64,000 nt of DNA from Halocaridina rubra (taxonomy: Eukaryota > Arthropoda > Malacostraca > Decapoda > Atyidae), in assembly GCA_037179515.1 (NCBI GenBank), contig JAXCGZ010021038.1, forward strand, positions 27,351-91,350, given 5' to 3'. Made by a program: the position numbers and the translations under genes. Positions 1 to 9,276 of this stretch are shown here, in pieces. Positions within the stretch are counted from its first letter, which is position 1. Every line of letters begins with the position of its first letter. Below the pieces are notes generated by a model. That model did not search any database, had not been told where the DNA came from, and saw only the letters and a list, made by a program, of their open reading frames with translations.

Positions 1-1087
1 AGTGGATGAAAGCATCGCTGAGATGGATGAAGAGGTCTGCAAAGAATTGAACAAGGAATTTCAGCAGTATTTACAGTAGAAAATATCCCACCATCTCAGA
101 TTGCCGAGTTAAGAGCTCATGGGCCAGTATTAGAGAACATCATCTTTTCAGCCACAGAGGTATGGAAAAGGCTGATGGAGTTAGATGTCCATAAAGCTAC
201 AACTCCAGATGACATATCCCCTTATGAAAATCAAAATGACCTGCACAATGTATCATATTTTAAAAGTTGCTTTATTTAAGGGAGATTCCAAGATGCTGGA
301 GAGAAGGAAACGTGGTACTTGTCTTCAAAAAGGAAGGAAGGACACAGCTCTAAACTATAAGCCTGTTTCCTTGATTAGCACAGTTGCAAAGTTATGGAGA
401 AACTACTAAGAAAACATATCTCTCTGCACTTAGAATCCTTCAACTTTTTGTCAGTGAGACAACATTGCTTCAGAGAAAGTAGATCAACAGTGACAAACTT
501 ACTAGAGTTTTATGATGAGGTGAACCAAATCTTACAGGCAAGCTGGGCAGATTGCATATTCCCAGACATCCAGAAGGCATTTGCTATGGTCCAACATGGG
601 AGAATTATCAAGAAGCTGCAAGAAATGACGAAAATGGGTGGAAACATCTTGGGATAGCTAAAAACTTACTCAGAAAGATGAGAACAGAGGGTTAGAGTAA
701 GACACGCAGTGTCTGAATTGAGAGGTGTTTGTAGTGGAGTTCCACAGGGTTCAGTTTTAGGGCTACTATTGTTCCTTTTATATATAAATGACCAATCGGA
801 GTCTGTAAATTCATTCATGAATATGTTCACAGATGGTGCAAAGATTGTGAAGAACGTAAGAGATGAGAAGAAGGGTAGAGAACTTCAGGAAGACCTAAAT
901 AAGCTGCATGAGTGGTCTGAAAAGTGGCTTATGAAATTCAGTACTCAAAATATAAGGTAATGAGAATGGGTACAAGTGCAAAAAGGCCCAATCTTGAATA
1001 CTTAATAGCAGGAGCAGGACTTTAAGAGGCAGATAATGAAAATGATCTAGAAGTGAACATACTGGCAGATTCGTCTCCTGATATGCA
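1..1087 (+). pseudogene. CR1-like LINE reverse transcriptase fragment
   Basis: Three open pieces (185-409, 394-657, 709-960) in changing frames match the RT of the CR1 copies elsewhere in the window. Visible blocks are NYKPVSLIS (finger region), FPDIQKAFAMVQHG (motif A, keeping D and F), and SGVPQGSVLG (motif B). Motif C reads FTDGAKI where better copies at 42917-44172 have FADDAKI, so one catalytic aspartate is gone. The same FTDG is in the right-arm copy, so the enzyme was already dead before the inverted duplication. The 3' end is cut by the Gypsy-2 LTR. The clade call rests on the family-typical motifs and on the 3' part seen in better copies. Confidence 0.85.
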
Positions 1088-1466
1088 TGTCTAAGATATT
1101 TCTTTAACTAGTGTTAAGTTTCTATTGTACACTCAGGAAGTATTTTCTATTATTTAGGTTTGACACTCACAGATAATGTTTCGATCCTTCTAACAAGGGA
1201 TTAGATTTTATCCAGTATTATTGATTGTTCTCATGTCATTTATGTGTGTTTGTTTAGTTTTAGAATTTATACTCTTCTACAAATGATGTAACAAAATTAA
1301 AGCAGTTACAATATAGGTGTGTATACATATCCATCCCACTTCATAGCTACAACATTAACGACGAAAATGGGATATGTATTATGGTGACTACACATCATAC
1401 ACAATTATAGAGCTTCATAGAGCTTTACAACCATCTAGTTTTCTTGAACAGGTAAGAGACTTAACA
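1088..1466 (+). repeat. Gypsy-2 5' LTR (left arm)
   Basis: This starts at TGTCTAAGAT and has lost its first few bases to the 100-bp deletion seen against the right arm, where the LTR starts TGTTGTGTATAAGG. It ends at ...TTAACA just before the primer-site-like TGGCGATGAGTG. It is non-coding and AT-rich. Confidence 0.75.
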
Positions 1467-1570
1467 GTGGCGATGAGTGATAATGACACCAGGCAGAGGA
1501 GGCAGCACATCTGAAACCAACCAAGTTTTGGTAGGAGTGTGTAACCAGCCCAAAGCAGTCAACCACAACC

Positions 1571-2222
1571 ATGGTGCTTAATCTTCCCTTGCCCAGAGCG
1601 TTTTCCATACAAGAGGAACCTTCCACTATTGCACAGATGTGGAATAATTGGATAGATTCATTTGACATTTACCTGAAGGCCATAGGAGTCACAAAGGATG
1701 AGCAGAAGCATGCCCTACTACTCCATGTAGCAGGTCCAGAGGTTCAGGAGGTATATTAAACCGTCACACCTGCAGGTAACACCCTTCAACAAAAAATTGA
1801 TTGCCTAAATGCCTATTTTGCTCCTAAAATTAATTTTAAATATGAGAGCTTTAGGTATAGCTAGTGCACTCATGATGCAAGTGAATCAGTTGATGCTTTT
1901 GTTACCAAGTTAAAGGAGTTAGCTTCTACTTGTGAGTTCAGTAACAAGGAGGATGTCATAATAGATCAGGTTATAGCCAAATGAAATTCACATACAGTTA
2001 GGAAAAAATTGCGTCATGAGAAAACCCTAACATTATATACAGTTTTAGACACAACTAGGGATTCTAGAAGCAGCAAATTCTCAAGCTCAGGCAATTGAGG
2101 GCTCACAAAATAATTCTCAGGTCAATAAAGTGTCTTCCCATAATGGTAAACGGCAATGACAACAAGGGAAGAACACAACAGTTCAAAGGAAACCTGAGGG
2201 TAAACAATCCACAAATACAAAA
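1571..2222 (+). pseudogene. Gypsy-2 gag (capsid) remnant
   Basis: An ATG at 1571 opens a 62-residue piece with WNNWIDSFDIYLKAIG and EQKHALLLHVAGPEVQEV, the usual N-terminal helices of Gypsy capsid proteins. A stop at 1757-1759 breaks it. The frame can be followed through LQQKIDCLNAYF, ESVDAFVTKLKELA and a further tail, with more stops, to about 2220. Gag would form the cytoplasmic particle in which reverse transcription occurs. The same region on the right arm (19076-19672, -) carries comparable damage. Confidence 0.8.
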
Positions 2223-2224
2223 CC

Positions 2225-2731
2225 ATGCTTCAGGACAAAAAATGTAACAGTTGCTTATGCAAGGGTCATTTCAGTAACATGTGTAAGCTTCGTAAAATAG
2301 AGAAACACATCAATTATACCTCATTTAAATCTGAAACACAACAGAATGGTCAGTCAGACGAGCCATCAGAGGAAATAGATACTAGTAAACCAGAATTTGC
2401 TTTTCAATTCAACTCTATAAGTAGCATTGACAAGAGTTTAATGATTACAGCAAGCATAAACAGTTTGCCGGTTGTCATGCAAGTTGACACAGCAGCATTT
2501 GTGTCTCTGATGTCAGAACAGGTGCCACGCAAAATACCTAATTTGTCCATAGGAGCTTGCAATAAAGTCCTGTGGGATTACAATGCACACAACATAGAGG
2601 TAGTAGGTTCAGCCAAAGTTAATGTTAATCATGATCAGCAGACAACACAGGATCTGCCCCTCACCACTGTGAAAGGCCAAGGTCAGGCATTAATAGATTT
2701 AGATTTGTTGAAGCACTTTCAGTTAAAATAG
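2225..2731 (+). pseudogene. Gypsy-2 zinc knuckle and aspartic protease
   Basis: This 168-residue open segment begins with a CCHC knuckle (CNSCLCKGHFSNMC, residues about 8-21) for RNA binding. It then has an acidic linker and a retropepsin-like domain with QVDTAAFVSLMSE at about residues 86-98, where the canonical active site would be D-T/S-G-A. It ends with LIDLDLLKHFQLK, matching the family's C-terminal strand (I-G-x-D-W-L). The right-arm copy has VDTAADVSVMSE and IGLDWL, so the left arm has decayed further. The glycine of the catalytic triplet is alanine in both arms. Confidence 0.82.
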
Positions 2732-2740
2732 CCGGAAATT

Positions 2741-4284
2741 TTGAAGATTCTGAAGGCAGAACATGAAACTCTTACCCTTGTGAACGATGTGTTTTCAGAA
2801 TTTAAGGAGATTTTAATTGAAGGACATGGCACAGAAAAAAAGATAAAGGCAACCTTAGTTCTGAAATTTGACACAACACCCAAGTTTTCTGCTCTTAGAC
2901 CTATTCCATTTGCTTTAAAGGCCTCAGTTGAACAGGAAATTAAAATGTTGGAAGCAGAAGGCACATGGGAGAAAGTAATTTAGTCAGACTGGGGAACGCC
3001 TGTAGTTCTAGTAGCAAAACAAAGATGAAGGTGTCCGGTTGGATGGAAATTATAAGGTAACACTAAACCCACAGTTACACGTAACCCAATACCACCTACC
3101 CAGTCCTACAAACATGTTTGTAGCCCTAGGAAAATGAAAGGTCTTTTCAAATATTGACCTAAAACATGCTTTTCAACAGTTAGTCATGAATGACAAGTCT
3201 CAAGAATACTGTGCAAGAAATACTCATTCAGAATTATTCAGTCCCAAAAGATTACCATATGGAGTAGCCAGCAGTCCCGCAATATGGCAGCAAGCCATGG
3301 ATAAGATATTCAATGGATTCCCCAGAGTATTTTGTTTCGTTGATGACATATTAGTAGAAGGAAAGGACGAAAGACAGCATCACAAAAGACTAGTAGCTGT
3401 ATTGAAACTCATCTAGGACAATGGAATGAAAATAAAAATGAGCCAAAGTCATTTTAATGTTTCAGCAATTGAATATTTAGGGTTCAAAATAAATGACCAA
3501 GGTATGCACAATACAGATGACAAAGTCAGGGCAGTACAGTCAGCAAAGGTGCCTGAAAATGTCAAGGAGCCACAGTAATTTTTAGGACTTGCCATTTTAC
3601 GAAAAGTTCATAAAAGACTTAGCTACCCTAACAGAACAACTATATCGACTGTTAAACATGATGTAGCATGGCACTGGTCAGTGGACTCAGCAGTCATTTG
3701 AGGAGATAAAAGCAGAAATAACTTCTCCAAAGTTATTGACACATTTCAGAATGGACTTGCTTGTAAAACTAGTGTGTGACGCCTCACAGATAGGCTTAGG
3801 TGCAATTTTAGCTCATGTCATCCCCGAGGGCACAGAAAGGCCAATCTCTTATGCATTTAGGTGGTTGAATAAGGCAGAAAGAAACTACTCACAAATTGAA
3901 AAGGAAGGCCTTGCACTAGTGTATGCTGTAAAGATATTCCACATATACCTACATGGCAGGAAGTAATTTAAGTTAATCACTGACCACAAACCAATATTAG
4001 CTATTTTAGGTCCCAAAGCACGCTTACCTACTTTCGTCGCTGCATGACTACAAAGGTGGGCTATCATTTTGGCAGCTTATAATTATACATTAGAGTACAA
4101 GTCTACTACCAAGATAGGAAATGCAGACGCTCTATCTTGCTTACCCGTAGACAAACCTCCTACAGATCATGATGTCAATGTTTTGTTATTAGACAGCTAC
4201 ATCTTACCTATCACAGCACAAAACAGGATCCAATATTGTCCAAGATACTTCAGCATTTACTTACTAGTCGAAGTTCAACAATGA
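2741..4284 (+). pseudogene. Gypsy-2 reverse transcriptase and RNase H
   Basis: The RT starts in the 2741-2983 segment (PKFSALRPIPFALKASVEQE) and, after a stop, continues through FSNIDLKHAF (motif A, about 3147-3176). The 3186-3416 segment has RLPYGVASSPAIWQ and FVDDIL (motif C with both aspartates). RNase H follows, with CDASQIGLGAIL and EKEGLALVYA in 3736-3966, then TDHKPILAI and NADALSCLP near 4115-4140, so all four acidic positions can be read. Stops and frameshifts separate the blocks, so no full protein can be made. RT copies element RNA to DNA and RNase H removes the RNA strand. Confidence 0.85.
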
Positions 4285-4935
4285 CTCAGAATGAAAGTAC
4301 ACCATATGTGGCAGTTTAGTCTGAACTTAGTGCAGAACAGGATTGCATATTATGTGGGGCCAGAGTTGTTGTTCCTAAGCAGCTTAGGGAACAGGTATCC
4401 ACTGATTTACATGAGGATCACCAGGGCATTGTAAGATCTAAAGCAATAGCTAGAAGTTACATGTGGTGGCCGGGAATGGACAAGGACATTGAAATGTCTG
4501 TTCGGAATTGTGCGACTTGTTCCATCAATCAATATAATCGCACACCTGCATGTTTGCACTTCTGTGAATATCCTAGACATGCTTGGCAATGGCTACACAT
4601 TGATTTTGCTGGCCATTTCTTGAATATTCTTACTTAATTGTTGTCGATGCTTACAGTAAATGCCAGAGATCATTCCAATGTAATCAACTACCTCACTTTG
4701 CACTATCAAAATACTAATGCCGCTCTTTGCACTCCATGGTCTGCCAGCACGCATAGTATCTGATAATGGTCCTCAGTTTTCTTCTCAGGAATTCAAAGAT
4801 ATTTTGGATGTAAATGGTATTCTACACACCTTTTCTGCACCGTATTATCCTGCCACAAATGGAGAGGCTGAAAGATTTATCTAGACATTTAAGCATAATA
4901 TGAAATGTCGACAGGCCTTGCATGCTACTGTTCCT
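4285..4935 (+). pseudogene. Gypsy-2 integrase remnant
   Basis: The N-terminal zinc-binding part reads LHEDHQGIVRSKAIARS, then WWPGMDKDIE and C-x2-C (4405-4520). The catalytic core is recognisable as HIDFAG (first Asp, about 4597-4614), VSDNGPQFSS (second Asp, about 4749-4778) and NGEAERF (Glu, about 4857-4877). A stop follows ERFI and a frameshift splits the core after HIDFAGHF. From about 4935 to 5528 the frame decays into untrustworthy fragments, which are presumably integrase C-terminus and 3' untranslated sequence. Integrase inserts the cDNA into the chromosome. Confidence 0.82.
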
Positions 4936-5540
4936 ACTAATATAAGTAAATTTCTCTTAAGGTATCAAATTACTCTGCATGAAACTACGGGTATGGCACT
5001 GTCAGTTATCTTGATGGGGAGGAGGATTAGGACTAAGATCTAATGTTGCCTGATTTTCTTTGTGATCAGCAGAACAAAGGCTGGGAATAATTACAACACC
5101 AAAAGGAGATACGACACTCAACCTTCATCTCCAGTACTTGTACAATAATACACAATACCATACAAATGGATACCTTTGGAAATTACACAAAAAGTTGGGA
5201 TTATGTTCGAGTAACTGGAAATGTAATGAAGAGACACAATGATCACCTAAAGCTCTCTTGGTCTGACAATAGACATCACCTCTCAGCAGATCAGTCTGAT
5301 ACTGAAAAACTCTTCATCCCAGAACATAGAGGTTTCATTTTCAGCAGAAGCATTAACAGTGCCTTTACCCCAGAGTCCAGTTGCATGCAGGGTACTGCCT
5401 GAAAGGGCAACCAGGGTAATAGCTCCCAAGAAACTTGATTTGTAACCATGCATGATATTATGATAATATAGATATTAAGACAAGATATATTTTGCATATA
5501 CCCATACATGTACTCATAACTCTTTCAAGGGGGAAGGAAG

Positions 5541-5775
5541 TGTTGCGTCTGAGATACCCCTTTAACTAGTATTACACCCAGGTATGACTGGTAAATACCA
5601 AATTAGAGTTTTTCATGCCCGAGACCTAGGTTAATATATGACTGGGTGGCAATGGCTAACTGACTCGTAATTTGGCTCGAAATAGTGAAGGGCATGGAAA
5701 TAAGGTGAACAGTTTATAACAATTGGAATATTAATTTCACTTATTACAATAGGAATTACAATTGAGATAGCACTC
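5541..5775 (+). repeat. Gypsy-2 3' LTR, truncated (left arm)
   Basis: This starts with TGTTGCGTCTGAGATACCCC directly after a purine tract (GGGGGAAGGAAG), as a 3' LTR should. Only about the first 50 bp resemble the 5' LTR. It is cut at about 5775 where the antisense GMR1-like RNase H begins. Confidence 0.7.
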
Positions 5776-6565
5776 ATACCTTTTGATAGCAAGGATGAGA
5801 GGCAGTGTCTCTTTTTCTCTTGTGGAATAGGGTCGTTGATGTTTCTTCAACTTGCAGAAATAATCTGCCACGGGGTGCAGTACATTGGGTTGTTGGTCGG
5901 CTTGCAAAAGGTTGAAGTCTGGAGCCCTTAAAACAGATTGAGAAGTTAAAAAAATTTTTTAGTGGTACAAACTAAATTGGGTGATAAATGCGGAAATCTC
6001 TTTAGCACTCTCTGTAAGAGGTATTTGATAATACCCATTAGTGAAATCAATGGTTGTAATAAACTGGGATTTTCTAATAGTATTTAAAAGGTCTTCTATT
6101 AAGGGTAGGGGGTAAGAATCTTTGATAGTTACGTTATATACTTTTCTAAAGTCAGTACAAAGTCGGAAAGATCCTTCAGGTTTTGGCACTGAAATACATG
6201 GTGATGCCCAGGGAGACATAATTGGTTCAGCTAAGTCTTGAGTTAATAGGTAATGTACTTTTTTCTTCATAATATCATTCTCATGGAGGTGTAATCTATA
6301 TGGAGCTTGCCTAATAGGGGCTTGTCATGAACTAATCAGCTTTATGTCATGTTGGATATAATTACACAATCCTGAAGAATCAGAAATAACAGAGGGAAAC
6401 TGATGGAACAGCTGAGCCAAGGCTGCCTTCTGTTTGAATGAAGATCACCAAGATATTCTTTAACATTCTTTAATATACTGGTGTTGGAGAGAGAGCCTTG
6501 GTTACAAGGTAAGTCAACAGGTAGGCTTCTCTCACCATCATCATCCAATCCCATCTCAGACATAG
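5776..6565 (-). pseudogene. GMR1-like Gypsy RT/RNase H fragment (left arm)
   Basis: Read on the minus strand, 6565-6342 carries the spacer upstream of RT. The 6270-5959 segment carries the RT N-terminus (YLLTQDLAEPIMSPWASPC, VPKPEGSFRLCTDFRKV, PLPLIEDLLNTI) and motif A (TIDFTNGYYQIPL). After SAFITQFSLY the sequence jumps, by an internal deletion, to an RNase H piece near 5910-5790 (ADQQPNVLHPVADYF, YSTREKETLPLILAI). RT motifs B and C are therefore missing. This is the mirror copy of 8727-9276 plus 15304-15540 and is non-functional. Confidence 0.85.
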
Positions 6566-7904
6566 AGTTTGAGAAGTATAGATTAGAACTTCAGTATAAA
6601 AGGACTTTTGAAATAGAAACGAGAAAATTGGAAGTAGAAACAAGAAAATTAGAAGCAGAAGCAAGAGAAAGGGAACTAAAATTAGAAGTAGAAACGAGAA
6701 AATTAGAAGCAGAAACGAGAGAAAGGGAATTAAAATTACAATTAGAAGTAGAAACTAAAAAAATAGAAGCAGAAAGAGAATTAAAATTAAAAGAGTTGGA
6801 ACAGGTTGGTAAGCATAGGGACATAGAACTATCTATAAAGGAGAAAGAGGTATCTTACAACTATTCCACAGTTTCCTCTATGGTACCAATATTTGACGAA
6901 GGAGACATTGATTGGTCCTTTAAATTGTTTGAGAAATTGCTAATAAACAGAATTGGCCAAAAGACGAGTGGATGAACATTATAGGTCCTAAATTGTCGGG
7001 AAAAGCTCTGAGAGTCTATAGTAGTTTGGATGTAACGAATGACTATGATTTTATTAAAACTCAAATACTTCATGTTCATGCAATCACACCCGAAGGATAT
7101 AGGCAGAAATTTAGGAATATAACTAAAGCTAAGTATCAAACCTATGTGGAACTTGCCACCGAGAAAATGCGACAATTCAAAAAGTGGTTAGAATCCTTAA
7201 ATGTCACTACATTTTCTGAACTCATGAATGCAATAGTCTTGGAGGAATGGAAGAGTAAAATACCATTTTCTATACTTAAATATGTAGAGGAGAGCAATAT
7301 AACGGAGCTTCTTAAGGTGGCAGAAATGGCAGATGCTCAAGCCTTACGGTTGGAATCCTGGAATGTGCGTGGGGTGAATTATGGAATTTTTGTAAAATCT
7401 ACCTCTCGTGATCCCCAAAGTAGATTGACTGATGGGCAGAGAGACAATAAGGCAAATTCAAACCAGCTATTTTGTGCTTATTGTAGGAAAGTTGGACATA
7501 CCATTGCACAGTGTAAACATCCAGGGTGCCAAGTTTCAAAGAAGGGTTTTACTAATACAGATTCCGATCGCAAACCCGTTGCTTCTAATTATTGCTCCTC
7601 TCAGACCAGTATGCTCAAAGCATTTACTTTCACAGGTCATGTCGCGCTTAGCCCAAAGGGTCGGGTATTCCCCATAACTATTCTTAGAGATACTGAGGCT
7701 GCTCAGTCCATTTTAGTTCATGATGCTATTCCTAATCTGAGCCATAAGTTAACAGGAGAGAAGGTTCTACTGTCAGATTTAACGTCTCATATGTCATATC
7801 CTCTTGCACGAGTTTATCTTGAATGCCCCCCGTTAAAGTCAAATGTAAAAGTAGCTGTTAAATATGGTAAATTGCCTGTTCAAGATGTTCAGCTTGCTGG
7901 CTAG
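6566..7904 (+). pseudogene. GMR1-like gag with charged helix, SCAN-like region, CCHC and protease
   Basis: The frame enters from the palindrome junction and gives a long charged helix built of near-repeats (units such as ETRKLEAE and RERELKLE) at 6600-6800. A frameshift near 6936 leads to 6972-7904. That part has a helical, SCAN-like capsid stretch (YRQKFRNITKAKYQTYVELA to VEESNITELLKVAE), a perfect CCHC knuckle (CAYCRKVGHTIAQC, about 7473-7514) and a retropepsin-like site reading RDTEAAQSILV, with E where G is expected. The ORF ends at 7904 only because a SINE is inserted there. Read-through from 6481 is an artefact of the antisense left arm. Confidence 0.8.
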
Positions 7905-8108
7905 TACAGTAGTAACGAGCTGGCTTTGCATTCACGAGGTCGAGAGATCGGTTCCCGTCCAAGACCGAGAGTTTAAGCTGTTTACTGGCAGGAACTGCTG
8001 TGGTTGGACACCACAGTGGGGGGTTAGGGCTTGCCCTGGCTGACGAATACCCATTGTATTGAAATGGAAATAAAGTTTGTTTGTTTGTTTGTTTTTTTGT
8101 TTTGTTTG
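7893..8108 (+). mobile_element. tRNA-Ala-derived SINE
   Basis: The head (about 7893-7970) resembles a tRNA-Ala. It has an A-box-like TGGCTAGTAC...AGT, the anticodon-loop string CTTTGCAT (TGC anticodon) at 7923-7930, and a B-box-like GGTTCCCGTCC (7950-7960). A tRNA-unrelated body follows (about 7971-8050), then a 3' tail CCATTGTATTGAAATGG and (GTTT)n up to 8108. The body and the (GTTT)n tail show it is a retroposon and not a tRNA gene. It interrupts the GMR1-like protease/integrase region, whose frame resumes at about 8110 (VPNITTVDN). A target duplication could not be defined. RNA polymerase III transcription would be expected from the two boxes. Confidence 0.85.
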
Positions 8109-8728
8109 TACCTAATATTACTACTGTTGATAATCCTCTTCCAAGAGTTCTTGATGAATCCCCTGATCTTTTTCCTTCTTGTGCAGTAACAAGGGCTCCA
8201 GCTAAACTCGCTGTGTCTAAATCATCTAATACATTGTCATCCTTACCTACCCCTTAAGTTCAAAAGGATCTCCTGAACCAGACTTTGTCTAGAAAAGAAC
8301 TAATACAAGCACAGAGTTCTGATACTTCGTTGGCAGTGATACAACATGTTGCTGTAGATCATGATAATAAAAGCCTCCCAAATGAAATTCAGTCTAATCA
8401 GTGTACGAATTTTAAAAGTCAAACTTTTCCGCAGGTTTTAACTGAGTTAGGAGTCAAACATGTAACTTCATCTGCCTGTCACTCACAGTCTCAGGGGTGT
8501 GTGGAAATATTTCACAAAACTTTAAAGCAGGTGTTGCGAGAATATTGTTTACCATATGCAGTTCAGAAAAAGTTGAGTCCTCTAAACTATGTCATAGCAA
8601 CACCTGATCGTAGAAAGAAAACACAGTTGGTTCATGTGAATTTACTCAAACCTTACTATTCCAGATCACCAGAGGTAGATGTCGGATCTGTTTCTCCCAT
8701 TACAGTATCTGTGGCAGACACCAACCCT
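8109..8728 (+). pseudogene. GMR1-like integrase remnant
   Basis: After the SINE the frame gives VPNITTVDNPLP and CAVTRAPAKLAVSK, a stop near 8257, and then the 8285-8815 open segment. That segment has QSNQCTNFKSQTF and TSSACHSQSQGCVEIFHK, which correspond to the second Asp region (S-D-x-G-T-N-F) and Glu region (H-P-Q-S-x-G-x-x-E) of a DDE integrase core. The first residue block reads S-N-Q, so that catalytic Asp is lost. It is followed by YVIATPDRRKKTQLVHVNLL, the integrase C-terminal region. The zinc-binding domain and first half of the core are deleted (join near 8385). RT follows directly. Confidence 0.78.
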
Positions 8729-9276
8729 ATGTCTGAGATGGGCTTGGATGGTGTTGGTGAGAGAAGCCTACCTGTTGACTTAACTAAGGCTCTCTCTCCA
8801 GCACCAGTATATTAAAGAATGTTAATGAATATCTTGGTGATCTTCATTCAAACCAGAAGGCAGACTTGGCTCAGCTGTTCCATCAGTTTCCCTCTGTTAT
8901 TTCTGATTTTCCAGGATTGTGTAATTATATCCAACATGACATAAAGCTGATTAGTTCATGACAAGCCCCTATTAGGCAAGCTCCATATAGATTACACCCC
9001 CATAAGAATGATATTATGAAGAAAAAAGTAGATTATCTATTAACTCAAGACTTAGCTGAACCAATTATGTCTCCCTGGGCATCACCATGTATTTCAGTGC
9101 CAAAACCTGAAGGATCTTTCCTACTATGTACTGACTATAGAAAAGTATATAACGTAACTATCGAAGATTCTTACCCCCTCCCCTTAATAGAAGACATTTT
9201 AAATACTATTAGAAAATCCCAGTTTATTGCAACCATTGATTTCACTAAAGGGTATTATCAAATACCTCTTACAGAG
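8729..9276 (+). pseudogene. GMR1-like reverse transcriptase N-terminal half
   Basis: From the spacer (MSEMGLDGVGERSLPVDL) the sequence runs through RQAPYRLHPHKNDIMKKKV, LAEPIMSPWASPC, VPKPEGSFLLCTDYRKV and motif A (TIDFTKGYYQIPL) to 9276, where the I-like LINE is inserted. The reading frame before 9016 contains a stop and a shift. The downstream residues are found after the insertion at 15304, which matches the uninterrupted left-arm copy. Motifs B and C are absent because of the older internal deletion shared by both arms. Confidence 0.83.
9267..9276. repeat. Target site duplication, left copy (TCTTACAGAG)
   Basis: The 10 bases TCTTACAGAG precede the I-like LINE and are repeated at 15294-15303. 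The empty site in the left palindrome arm has a single copy (6010-6019, reverse complement), which confirms the insertion boundaries. Confidence 0.93.

Larger units (their letters stand above)
1088..5775 (+). mobile_element. Gypsy-2: Ty3/Gypsy LTR retrotransposon, left-arm copy
   Basis: The layout is 5' LTR (1088-1466), a tRNA-primer-like site directly after it (TGGCGATGAGTG, 1468-1479), gag, CCHC knuckle, protease, RT, RNase H, integrase, a purine tract (about 5529-5540) and a 3' LTR start at 5541. This is the standard Gypsy order with integrase last and no envelope gene visible. The internal region carries many stops and frameshifts. The element entered a CR1 copy. Its 3' LTR is cut by the junction with the GMR1-like element, so no target duplication can be matched. 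A Mag/K02A2.6-like lineage is my guess from the RT and integrase style. Confidence 0.88.
1..6565. repeat. Left arm of a large inverted repeat (palindrome)
   Basis: Bases 1-6565 are the reverse complement of 8727-9276 joined to 15294-21346. Base 1 pairs with about 21346, the Gypsy-2 3' LTR start at 5541 pairs with 15759, and base 6565 pairs with 8727. In a sample of about 160 bp from 5541 I counted 3 mismatches (about 98% identity), and the peptide read from 185-409 is identical in both arms. The left arm has a deletion of about 100 bp at 1087 relative to the right arm. The outer end lies beyond the window, so the arm may be longer. The arm contains several unrelated elements, so it is a segmental inverted duplication and not the terminal repeat of one transposon. 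Confidence 0.9.
6566..9276 (+). mobile_element. GMR1-like Ty3/Gypsy element (gag to RT), continuing at 15304
   Basis: Gag, zinc knuckle, protease remnant, integrase remnant and RT lie in this order on the plus strand. RNase H remains after the I-like insertion (15304-15540). Integrase upstream of RT is not the usual Gypsy order. Among Ty3/Gypsy elements it is known from the GMR1 lineage (first described in cod). The 5' end, including the 5' LTR and gag start, is missing because the palindrome breakpoint cuts into gag at 6566. No LTR is identified for this copy. Confidence 0.75.

Noticed and set aside
6481..6565. ATG at 6481 as the gag start of the GMR1-like element
   Set aside because: These codons are the antisense of the left-arm RT spacer. 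Gag sequence proper starts only at the palindrome junction, 6566.
7893..7970. Functional tRNA-Ala gene
   Set aside because: The acceptor stem does not close, the B box is altered, and the sequence runs into a SINE body and a (GTTT)n tail.
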